From Utricularia gibba (lineage: Eukaryota > Streptophyta > Magnoliopsida > Lamiales > Lentibulariaceae): a DNA stretch of 64,000 nucleotides. Below, in pieces: positions 1 to 9,948 of this stretch. Position 1 is the first letter of the stretch. Every line of letters starts with the position of its first letter. The notes beneath the pieces are model-generated. The model did no database searches, was not told the origin of the DNA, and saw only the letters and a program-made list of their open reading frames with translations. The stretch is from the NCBI GenBank assembly GCA_002189035.1, contig NEEC01000092.1, positions 1 through 64,000 of the forward strand. The letters run 5' to 3'. Made by a program: the position numbers and the translations under genes.

Positions 1-310
1 AGAGCGCCTTATCAAATATAAAGCATGCGGTTGAGAAAACCATTTTGGGTGCTCATGATATCCTAACTTCAATAACTGCATCACGATTTTCACCGAGTAG
101 GACCCGATGTGGCAAAGGAGTCAGACCGAACCTTGGGTCTGAACGAAGTTCACAACGACATCACCCGCCAAAAACGACAAGCTTTTCCTTGAGAAACCAT
201 GTAGGCAGCCTATTAAAACCAACGTTAATAAATGCATCACTTTTTTTCCGGGCTACAAATGTCTATGTACCCCGAATGCGACTCGACCTCCTGCCGATAC
301 CGTGCCCCAT
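1..310 (+). repeat. Monomer subtype A (reference copy)
   Basis: First complete monomer, 310 bp. A is recognised by gatatcc after the gctcatga block, by ttcaccgagtagg where most types have ttcgtcgagtagg, and by a divergent tail with a long T-run, a gggctac/ggctac box and gtctatgtacc in place of gactatggg. It also carries a perfect 7-bp inverted repeat, tcagacc at 121-127 and ggtctga at 136-142, around an 8-base loop. A nearly always comes immediately before a B monomer. Confidence 0.93.
21..178 (+). repeat. Half-unit H1 of the monomer (~158 bp)
   Basis: First of two diverged half-units within the 312 bp monomer. It opens with aagcatgcg at 21, then ttgagaaaacc at 31, the conserved attttgggtgctcatga segment, gcatcacgatttt at 78 and cgagtagg at 94. 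Each of these except the attttgggt block has a counterpart 155-158 bp downstream in H2. The halves align by eye over their first 100 bp or so and much less clearly afterwards, so the doubling is old. Confidence 0.75.
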
Positions 311-330
311 AGAGCGCCTCCTCAAATATA
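179..330 (+). repeat. Half-unit H2 of the monomer (~152 bp)
   Basis: Second half-unit. It opens with aagctttt at 179 (pairing with aagcatgc at 21), ttgagaaacc at 189 (31 in H1), tgcatcac at 233 (77 in H1), a T-tract at 241 (87 in H1) and the cgag/cggg-ctac box near 249 (cgag-tagg at 94 in H1). The offset shrinks from 158 to 155 bp through small indels. H2 contains the HindIII-type AAGCTT site and the aacgtt palindrome. It runs over the A/B junction to the next aagcatgcg at 331. Confidence 0.73.
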
Positions 331-617
331 AAGCATGCGATTGAGAAAACCATTTTGGGTGCTCATGAAATCCTATTTTTCAATAAACGCATCAGGATTT
401 TCGTCGAGTAGTACCGATTGGGCAAAGCGCCAAGCAGAACCATGGCCCGACAAGATCCCAACGAAAGCACCCGCTTAAAACGGCAAGCTTTCCTTCAAAA
501 CCATGTAGCAGCCTATTAAAACTCAACGTTAATAAATGCATCATGTTTTTTGCTGAGCTGCAAATGAGTATGGGACCGAGCCCAACTCGACCTCTGGCCC
601 GATACCGTTGCCCCACT
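311..617 (+). repeat. Monomer subtype B, the most divergent type
   Basis: B differs from all other types along its whole length. It has attttcaataaacgcatcagg in place of aacttcaataactgcatcacg, gtagtac in place of gtaggac, a unique middle built on gcgccaagcagaaccatg and accaagat, gaaagcacccgctt, ttcaaaaccatg in place of ttgagaaacc, aactcaacg, and ctgagctgcaaatgag. There are 16 B copies in the window, at 311, 4053, 5616, 7177, 8730, 10,264, 12,137, 36,316, 39,397, 40,940, 44,364, 46,248, 48,436, 50,616, 53,119 and 55,303. Their spacing defines the HOR length, and B is absent between about 12.4 and 36.3 kb. Confidence 0.93.
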
Positions 618-929
618 AGAGCGCCTCCTCAAATATAAAGCATGCGGTTGAGGAAAACCATTTTGGGTGATCATGACATCCTAACTTCAATAACTGCATC
701 ACGATTTTCGTCGAGTAGGACCGATGTGGCAAAGGAGTCAGACAGAACCTTGGGTCTGAACGAAGTTCCCAACGACATCACCGCGAAAAACGACAAGCTT
801 TTCCTTGAGAAACCATTGAGGCGGCCTATTAAAACCAACGTTAATAAATGCATCAAGTTTTTTGCCGAGCTACAAATGACTATGGGTTCGAGCTCGACTC
901 GACCTCCTGCTCGATACCGTTGCCCCACG
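618..929 (+). repeat. Monomer subtype C
   Basis: C is marked by gcggttgaggaaacc (an extra G in the usual gagaaaacc box) and by ggtgatcatgacatcc, which creates a TGATCA site in place of ggtgctcatga. The body reads agtcagacagaacc, then cgccgaaaaacg, cattgaggcggcc and tatgggttcgagctc in the left domain. C normally follows B, and A-B-C is the module shared by the left and right HOR domains. Confidence 0.9.
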
Positions 930-1240
930 AGAGTGCCTTATCAAATATAAAGAATGCGATTGAGAAAACCATTTTGGGTGCTCATGACATCCTAACTTCA
1001 ATAAATGCATTACGAATATCGTCGAGTAGGACCTGATGTGGCAAAGGAGTCTGACCGAACCTTGGGTCTGAACGAAGTTCCAACGACATCACCCGCCGAA
1101 AAACGACAAGCTTTTCCTTGAGAAACCATGTAGGCAGCCTATTAAAACCCAACGTTAGTAAATGCATCACGTTTTTTGCGGAGCTACAAATGAGTATGGG
1201 ACCGAGCCCGACTCGACCTTTGCCCGATACCGTGCCCACT
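930..1240 (+). repeat. Monomer subtype D
   Basis: D is marked by the junction agagtgcc, often aaagaatgcgattgag, then gacatcc, aataaatgcattacga (atgcatt in place of ctgcatc), gtaggacctgatg, gagtctgacc, cgttagtaaatgcatcacg and tttgcggagctac with gagtatggga. The early copies read cgaatatcg or cgatatcg; copies from 11.5 kb onward mostly read cgattatcg. D is one partner of the two-monomer HOR that fills 13-28 kb. Confidence 0.9.
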
Positions 1241-1556
1241 AGAGCGCCTCCTCAAATACAAAGCATGCGATTGAGAAAACCATTTTGGGTGCTCATGAAA
1301 TCCTAACTTCAATAACTGCATCACGATTTTCGTCGAGTAGGACCAGATTTGGCAAAGGAGACAGACCGAACCATGGGTCAGAACGAAGTTCACAACGACA
1401 TCACTCGCCCAAAAACGACAAGCTTTTCCTTGAGAAAACCATTGAGGCGGCCTATTAAAACCAACCGTTAATAAATGCATCAAGTTTTTTGCCGAGCTAC
1501 AAATGACTATGGGCCCGAGCTCGACTCGACCTCCTGCTCGATACCGTTGCCCCACG
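1241..1556 (+). repeat. Monomer subtype E
   Basis: E is marked by aaatacaaagcatgcgattg (tacaaag in place of tataaag) and gctcatgaaatcctaac. The full E form also has accagatttggcaaagg, agacagaccgaaccatggg and gtcagaacg, as here and at 13,072, 35,401, 40,006, 45,306, 47,492 and 49,680. In the dimer block most E monomers keep only the head markers and have a C/F-like body (cccgatgtgg, agacagaacc), so E is itself a family of recombinants. Confidence 0.88.
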
Positions 1557-3116
1557 AGAGTGCCTTATCAAATATAAAGCATGCGGTTGAGAAAACCATT
1601 TTGGGTGCTCATGATATCCTAACTTCAATAACTGCATCACGATTTTCGTCGAGTAGGACCCGATGTGGCAAAGGAGTCAGACAGAACCTTGGGTCCGAAC
1701 GAAGTTCACAACGACATCACCGCCCAAAAACGACAAGCTTTTCCTTGAGAAAACCATTGAGGCGGCCTATTAAAACCAACGTTAATAAATGCATCAAGTT
1801 TTTTGCCGAGCTACAAATGACTATGGGCCGAGCTCGACTCGACCTCCTGCTCGATACCGTTGCCCCACGAGAGTGCCTTATCAAATATAAAGCATGCGGT
1901 TGAGAAAACCATTTTGGGTGCTCATGATATCCTAACTTCAATAACTGCATCACGATTTTCGTCGAGTAGGACCCGATGTGGCAAAGGAGTCAGACAGAAC
2001 CTTGGGTCCGAACGAAGTTCCCAACGACATCACCCGCCCAAAACGACAAGCTTTTCCTTGAGAAACCATGTAGGCAGCCTATTAAACCAACGTTAATAAA
2101 TGCATCAATTTTTTTTGCCGAGCTACAAATGACTATGGGCCGAGCTCGACTCGACCTCCTGCTCGATACCGTTGCCCCACGAGAGTGCTTATCAAATATA
2201 AAGCATGCGGTTGAGAAAACCATTTTGGGTGCTCATGATATCCTAACTTCAATAACTGCATCACGATTTTCGTCGAGTAGGACCCGATGTGGCAAAGGAG
2301 TCAGACAGAACCTTGGGTCCGAACGAAGTTCACAACGACATCACTCGCCAAAAACGACAAGCTTTTCCTTGAGAAAACCATTGAGGCGGCCTATTAAAAC
2401 CAACCGTTAATAAATGCATCAAGTTTTTTGCCGAGCTACAAATGACTATGGGCCCCGAGCTCGACTCGACCTCTGCTCGATACCGTTGCCCCACGAGAGC
2501 CTTATCAAATATAAAGCATGCGGTTGAGAAAACCATTTTGGGTGCTCATGATATCCTAACTTCAATAACTGCATCACGATTTTCGTCGAGTAGGACCCGA
2601 TGTGGCAAAGGAGTCAGACAGAACCTTGGGTCCGAACGAAGTTCACAACGACATCACCGCCCAAAAACGACAAGCTTTTCCTTGAGAAACCATTGAGGCG
2701 GCCTATTAAAACCAACCGTTAATAAATGCATCAAGTTTTTTGCCGAGCTACAAATGACTATGGGCGAGCTCGACTCGACCTCCTGCTCGATACCGTTGCC
2801 CCACGAGAGTGCCTTATCAAATATAAAGCATGCGGTTGAGAAACCATTTTGGGTGCTCATGATATCCTAACTTCAATAACTGCATCACGATTTTCGTCGA
2901 GTAGGACCCGATGTGGCAAAGGAGTCAGACAGAACCTTGGGTCCGAACGAAGTTCCCAACGACATCACCCGCCCAAAAACGACATGCTTTTCCTTGAGAA
3001 ACTATGTAGGCAGCCTAATAAAGCCGAACGTTAATAAATGCATCAATTTTTTTGCCGAGCTACAAATGACTATGGGCCGACTCGACTCGACCTCCTGCTC
3101 GATACCGTTGCCCACG
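1557..3116 (+). repeat. Five tandem F monomers
   Basis: Five consecutive near-identical monomers start at 1557, 1870, 2182, 2496 and 2806, an average period of exactly 312 bp. F has gcggttgag, gatatcc, ttcgtcgagtagg, agtcagacagaacc, gggtccgaacg, cattgaggcggcc and the tail gccgagctac with gactatgggc. Copies differ mostly by single-base losses, for example in the gggcccgag run. The fifth copy switches to a tail with actatgtagg and cctaataaagcc, which reappears in many right-domain monomers near 44-54 kb. Confidence 0.9.
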
Positions 3117-3740
3117 AGAGCGCCTTATCAAATATAAAGCATGCGGTTGAAAAAACCATTTTGGGTGCTCATGATATCCTAACTTCAATAACTGCATCAC
3201 GATTTTCGTCGAGTAGGACCCGATGTGGCAAAGGAGTCAGACCGAACCTTGGGTCTGAACGAAGTTCACAACGACATCACCCGCAAAAACGACAAGCTTT
3301 TCCTTGAGAAACCATTGAGGCGGCCTATTAAAACCAACGTTAATAAATGCATCAAGTTTTTTGCCGAGCTACAAATGACTATGGGTTCGAGCTCGACTCG
3401 ACCTCCTGCTCGATACCGTTGCCCCACGAGAGTGCCTTATCAAATATAAAGAATGCGATTGAGAAACCATTTTGGGTGCTCATGACATCCTAACTTCAAT
3501 AAATGCATTACGAATATCGTCGAGTAGGACCTGATGTGGCAAAGGAGTCTGACCGAACCTTGGGTCTGAACGAAGTTCCAACGACATCACCCGCCGAAAA
3601 ACGACAAGCTTTTCCTTGAGAAACCATGTAGGCAGCCCATTAAAACCCAACGTTAGTAAATGCATCACGTTTTTTTGCGAGCTACAAATGAGTATGGGAC
3701 CGAGCCCGACTCGACCTTTTGCCCGATACCGTGCCCCACT
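3117..3740 (+). repeat. Transitional F-like monomer plus D monomer
   Basis: Two monomers join the F run to the five-monomer HOR. The first (3117) has F-like gatatcc and ttcgtcgag but agaccgaacc and gggtctgaacg, and its tail reads tatgggttcgagctc as in C, so it looks recombinant. The second (3429) is a standard D. Confidence 0.8.
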
Positions 3741-5302
3741 AGAGCGCCTTATCAAATATAAAGCATGCGGTTGAGAAAACCATTTTGGGTGCTCATGATA
3801 TCCTAACTTCAATAACTGCATCACGATTTTCACCGAGTAGGACCCGATGTGGCAAAGGAGTCAGACCGAACCTTGGGTCTGAACGAAGTTCACAACGACA
3901 TCACCCGCCCAAAAACGACAAGCTTTTCCTTGAGAAACCATGTAGGCAGCCTATTAAAACCAACGTTAATAAATGCATCACTTTTTTTCCCGGGCTACAA
4001 ATGTCTATGTACCCGAATGCGACTCGACCTCCTGCCCGATACCGGTGCCCATAGAGCGCCTCCTCAAATATAAAGCATGCGATTGAGAAAACCATTTTGG
4101 GTGCTCATGAAATCCTATTTTCAATAAACGCATCAGGATTTTCATCGAGTAGTACACGATTGGGCACAAGCGCCAAGCAGAACCATGCGCCCGGACCAAG
4201 ATCCCAACGAAAGCACCCGCTTAAAACGGCAAGCTATTCTTCAAAACCATGTAGCCAGCCTATTAAAACTCAACGTTAATAAATGCATCATGTTTTTTAC
4301 TGAGCTGCAAATGAGTATGGGACGAGCCCAACTCGACCTCTGGCGATACCGTTGCCCCACTAGAGCGCCTCCTCAAATATAAAGCATGCGGTTGAGAAAC
4401 CATTTTGGGTGATCATGACATCCTAACTTCAATAACTGCATCACGATTTTCGTCGAGTAGGACCCGATGTGGCAAAGGAGTCAGACAGAACCTTGGGTCT
4501 GAACGAAGTTCCCAACGACATCACCCGCCGAAAAACGACAAGCTTTTCCTTGAGAAACCCATTGAGGCGGCCTATTAAAACCAACGTTAATAAATGCATC
4601 AAGTTTTTTGCCGAGCTACAAATGACTATGGGTTCGAGCTCGACTCGACCTCCTGCTCGATACCGTTGCCCCACGAGAGCGCCTTATCAAATATAAAGCA
4701 TGCGGTTGAGAAAACCATTTTGGGTGCTCATGATATCCTAACTTCAATAACTGCATCACGATTTTCACCGAGTAGGACCCGATGTGGCAAAGGAGTCAGA
4801 CGAACCTTGGGTCTGAACGAAGTTCACAACAACATCACCGCCCAAAAACGACAATTTTCCTTGAGAAACCCATTGAGGCGGCCTATTAAAACCAATCGTT
4901 AATAAATGCATCAAGTTTTTTGCCGAGCTACAAATGACTATGGGTTCGAGCTCGACTCGACCTCCTGCTCGATACCGTTGCCCCACGAGAGTGCCTTATC
5001 AAATATAAAGAATGCGATTGAGAAAACCATTTTGGGTGCTCATGACATCCTAACTTCAAATAAATGCATTACGAATATCGTCGAGTAGGACCTGATGTGG
5101 CAAAGGAGTCTGACCGAACCTTGGGTCTGAACGAAGTTCCCAACGACATCACCCGCCGAAAAACGACAAGCTTTTCCTTGAGAAACCATGTAGGCAGCCC
5201 ATTAAAACCCAACGTTAGTAAATGCATCACGTTTTTTGCGGAGCTACAAATGAGTATGGGACCGAGCCCGACTCGACCTTTTGCCCGATACCGTGCCCCA
5301 CT
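3741..5302 (+). repeat. Five-monomer HOR, copy 1 (A-B-C-A'-D)
   Basis: Monomers start at 3741 (A), 4053 (B), 4362 (C), 4676 (A') and 4988 (D), for a unit length of 1,562 bp. A' has the A head (gatatcc, ttcaccgag) but a C-type tail (cattgaggcgg, tatgggttcgag), so it is probably an A/C recombinant fixed in this HOR. The same five types in the same order repeat three more times. Confidence 0.92.
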
Positions 5303-6864
5303 AGAGCGCCTTATCAAATATAAAGCATGCGGTTGAGAAAACCATTTTGGGTGCTCATGATATCCTAACTTCAATAACTGCATCACGATTTTCACCGAGT
5401 AGGACCCGATGTGGCAAAGGAGTCAGACCGAACCTTGGGTCTGAACGAAGTTCACAACGACATCACCGCCCAAAAACGACAAGCTTTTCCTTGAGAAACC
5501 ATGTAGGCAGCCTATTAAAACCCAACGTTAATAAATGCATCACTTTTTTTCCCGGGCTACAAATGTCTATGTACCCGAATGCGACTCGACCTCCTGCCGA
5601 TACCGGTGCCCCCATAGAGCGCCTCCTCAAATATAAAGCATGCGATTGAGAAAACCATTTTGGGTGCTCATGAAATCCTATTTTCAATAAACGCATCAGG
5701 ATTTTCATCGAGTAGTACACGATTGGGCACAAGCGCCAAGCAGAACCATGCGCCCGGACCAAGATCCAACGAAAGCACCCGCTTAAAACGGCAAGCTATT
5801 CCTTCAAAACCATGTAGCCAGCCTATTAAAACTCAACGTTAATAAATGCATCATGTTTTTTACTGAGCTGCAAATGAGTATGGGACCGAGCCCAACTCGA
5901 CCTCTGGCCGATACCGTTGCCCCACTAGAGCGCCTCCTCAAATATAAAGCATGCGGTTGAGGAAACCATTTTGGGTGATCATGACATCCTAACTTCAATA
6001 ACTGCATCACGATTTTCGTCGAGTAGGACCCGATGTGGCAAAGGAGTCAGACAGAACCTTGGGTCTGAACGAAGTTCCCAACGACATCACCCGCCGAAAA
6101 ACGACAAGCTTTTCCTTGAGAAACCCATGAGGCGGCCTATTAAAACCAATCGTTAATAAATGCATCAAGTTTTTTGCCGAGCTACAAATGACTATGGGTT
6201 CGAGCTCGACTCGACCTCCTGCTCGATACCGTTGCCCACGAGAGCCCTTATCAAATATAAAGCATGCGGTTGAGAAAACCATTTTGGGTGCTCATGATAT
6301 CCTAACTTCAATAACTGCATCACGATTTTCACGAGTAGGACCCGATGTGGCAAAGGAGTCAGACCGAACCTTGGGTCTGAACGAAGTTCACAACACATCA
6401 CCCGCCCAAAAACGACAATCTTTTCCTTGAGAAACCATTGAGGCGGCCTATTAAAACCAACGTTAATAAATGCATCAAGTTTTTTGCCGAGCTACAAATG
6501 ACTATGGGTTCGAGCTCGACTCGACCTCCTGCTCGATACCGTTGCCCCACGAGAGTGCCTTATCAAATATAAAGAATGCGATTGAGAAAACCATTTTGGG
6601 TGCTCATGACATCCTAACTTCAATAAAATGCATTACGATATCGTCGAGTAGGACCTGATGTGGCAAAGGAGTCTGACCGAACCTTGGGTCTGAACGAAGT
6701 TCCCAACGACATCACCCGCCGAAAAACGACAAGCTTTTCCTTGAGAAACCATGTAGGCAGCCCATTAAAACCCAACGTTAGTAAATGCATCACGTTTTTT
6801 GCGGAGCTACAAATGAGTATGGGACCGAGCCCGACTCGACCTTTTGCCGATACCGTGCCCCACT
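5303..6864 (+). repeat. Five-monomer HOR, copy 2
   Basis: Starts are 5303 (A), 5616 (B), 5927 (C), 6241 (A') and 6552 (D), again 1,562 bp. The B monomer shares catcgagtag, gtagccagcc and tttactgagctg with copy 1. These are left-domain alleles of B. A' here reads tttcacgag, one base shorter than in copy 1. Confidence 0.92.
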
Positions 6865-8416
6865 AGAGCGCCTTATCAAATATAAAGCATGCGGTTGAGA
6901 AAACCATTTTGGGTGCTCATGATATCCTAACTTCAATAACTGCATCACGATTTTCACCGAGTAGGACCCGATGTGGCAAAGGAGTCAGACCGAACCTTGG
7001 GTCTGAACGAAGTTCACAACGACATCACCCGCCCAAAAACGACAAGCTTTTCCTTGAGAAACCATGTAGGCAGCCTATTAAAACCCAACGTTAATAAATG
7101 CATCACTTTTTTTCCCGGCTACAAATGTCTATGTACCGAATGCGACTCGACCTCCTGCCGATACCGGTGCCCCCATAGAGCGCCTCCTCAAATATAAAGC
7201 ATGCGATTGAGAAAACCATTTTGGGTGCTCATGAAATCCTATTTTCAATAAACGCATCAGGATTTTCATCGAGTAGTACACGATTGGGCACAAGCGCCAA
7301 GCAGAACCATGGCGGGACCAAGATCCAACGAAAGCACCGCTTAAAACGGCAAGCTATTTCCTTCAAAACCATGTAGGCAGCCTATTAAAACTCAACGTTA
7401 ATAAATGCATCATGTTTTTTACTGAGCTGCAAATGAGTATGGGACCGAGCCCAACTCGACCTCTGGCCCGATACCGTTGCCCCACTAGAGCGCCTCCTCA
7501 AATATAAAGCATGCGGTTGAGGAAACCATTTTGGGTGATCATGACATCCTAACTTCAATAAAATGATTTTCGTCGAGTAGGACCCGATGTGGCAAAGGAG
7601 TCAGACAGAACCTTGGGTCTGAACGAAGTTCCCAACGACATCACCCGCCGAAAAACGACAAGCTTTTCCTTGAGAAACCCATTGAGGCGGCCTATTAAAA
7701 CAACGTTAATAAATGCATCAAGTTTTTTGCCGAGCTACAAATGACTATGGGCGAGCTCGACTCGACCTCCTGCTCGATACCGTTGCCCACGAGAGCGCTT
7801 ATCAAATATAAAGCATGCGGTTGAGAAAACCATTTTGGGTGCTCATGATATCCTAACTTCAATAACTGCATCACGATTTTCACCGAGTAGGACCCGATGT
7901 GGCAAAGGAGTCAGACCGAACCTTGGGTCTGAACGAAGTTCACAACAACATCACCCGCCAAAAACGACAAGCTTTTCCTTGAGAAACCATTGAGGCGGCC
8001 TATTAAAACCAACGTTAATAAATGCATCAAGTTTTTTGCCGAGCTACAAATGACTATGGGTTCGAGCTCGACTCGACCTCCTGCTCGATACCGTTGCCCC
8101 ACGAGAGTGCCTTATCAAATATAAAGAATGCGATTGAGAAAACCATTTTGGGTGCTCATGACATCCTAACTTCAATAAATGCATTACGATATCGTCGAGT
8201 AGGACCTGATGTGGCAAAGGAGTCTGACCGAACCTTGGGTCTGAACGAAGTTCCCAACGACATCACCCGCCGAAAAACGACAAGCTTTTCCTTGAGAAAC
8301 CATGTAGGCAGCCCATTAAAACCCAACGTTAGTAAATGCATCACGTTTTTTGCGGAGCTACAAATGAGTATGGGACCGAGCCCGACTCGACCTTTTGCCC
8401 GATACCGTGCCCCACT
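6865..8416 (+). repeat. Five-monomer HOR, copy 3
   Basis: Starts are 6865 (A), 7177 (B), 7487 (C), 7792 (A') and 8104 (D), 1,552 bp. The C monomer has lost about 13 bp around the gcatcac box near 7,560 (aataaaatgattttcg). The remaining differences from copies 1 and 2 are mainly single-base indels. Confidence 0.91.
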
Positions 8417-9948
8417 AGAGCGCCTTATCAAATATAAAGCATGCGGTTGAGAAAACCATTTTGGGTGCTCATGATATCCTAACTTCAATAACTGCATCAC
8501 GATTTTCACCGAGTAGGACCCGATGTGGCAAAGGAGTCAGACCGAACCTTGGGTCTGAACGAAGTTCACAACGACATCACCCGCCAAAAAAACGACAAGC
8601 TTTTCCTTGAGAAACCATGTAGGCAGCCTATTAAAACCAACGTTAATAAATGCATCACTTTTTTTGCCGGGCTACAAATGTCTATGTACCCGAATCGACT
8701 CGACCTCCTGCCCGATACCGTGCCCCCATAGAGCGCCTCCTCAAATAAAAGCATGCGATTGAGAAAACCATTTTGGGTGCTCATGAAATCCTATTTTCAA
8801 TAAACGCATCAGGATTTTCATCGAGTAGTACACGATTGGGCAAAGTGCGCCGGACCAAGATCCCAACGAAAGCACCCGCTTAAAACGGCAAGCTATTCCT
8901 TCAAAACCATGTAGCAGCCTATTAAAACTCAACGTTAATAAATGCATCATGTTTTTTACTGAGCTGCAAATGAGTATGGGACCGAGCCCAACTCGACCTC
9001 TGGCCGATACCGTTGCCCACTAGAGCGCCTCCTCAAATATAAAGCATGCGGTTGAGGAAACCATTTTGGTGATCATGACATCCTAACTTCAATAACTGCA
9101 TCACGATTTTCGTCGAGTAGGACCCGATGTGGCAAAGGAGTCAGACAGAACCTTGGGTCTGAACGAAGTTCCCAACGACATCACCGCCGAAAAACGACAA
9201 GCTTTTCCTTGAGAAACCCATTGAGGCGGCCTATTAAAACCAATCGTTAATAAATGCATCAAGTTTTTTTGCCGAGCTACAAATGACTATGGGAGCTCGA
9301 CTCGACCTCCTGCTCGATACCGTTGCCCCACGAGAGCGCTTATCAAATATAAAGCATGCGGTTGAGAAAACCATTTTGGGTGCTCATGAATCCTAACTTC
9401 AATAACTGCATCACGATTTTCGTCGAGTAGGACCGATGTGGCAAAGGAGTCAGACCGAACCTTGGGTCTGAACGAAGTTCACAACAACATCACCCGCCAA
9501 AAACGACAAGCTTTTCCTTGAGAAACCATTGAGGCGGCCTATTAAAACCAACGTTAATAAATGCATCAAGTTTTTTGCCGAGCTACAAATGACTATGGGC
9601 GAGCTCGACTCGACCCTGCTCGATACCGTTGCCCCACGAGAGCGCCTTATCAAATATAAAGCATGCGATTGAGAAACCATTTTGGGTGCTCATGACATCC
9701 TAACTTCAATAAATGCATTACGATATCGTCGAGTAGGACCTGATGTGGCAAAGGAGTCTGACCGAACCTTGGGTCTGAACGAAGTTCCCAACGACATCAC
9801 CCGCCGAAAAACGACAAGCTTTTCCTTGAGAAACCATGTAGGCAGCCTATTAAAACCAACGTTAGTAAATGCATCACGTTTTTTGCGGAGCTACAAATGA
9901 GTATGGGACCGAGCCCGACTCGACCTTTTGCCCGATACCGTGCCCACT
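8417..9948 (+). repeat. Five-monomer HOR, copy 4
   Basis: Starts are 8417 (A), 8730 (B), 9022 (C), 9333 (A' position) and 9639 (D), 1,532 bp. The B monomer lacks about 20 bp of its unique middle near 8,845. The monomer in the A' position reads ttcgtcgag and gaatcc, so its A marker has been replaced. This is the last copy with the five-monomer order. Confidence 0.9.

Noticed and set aside
1-310. CENP-B box
   Set aside because: I looked for the TTCG....A..CGGG pattern on both strands of the monomer types. Partial resemblances near the cccgatg and cacccgcc stretches lack several required bases.
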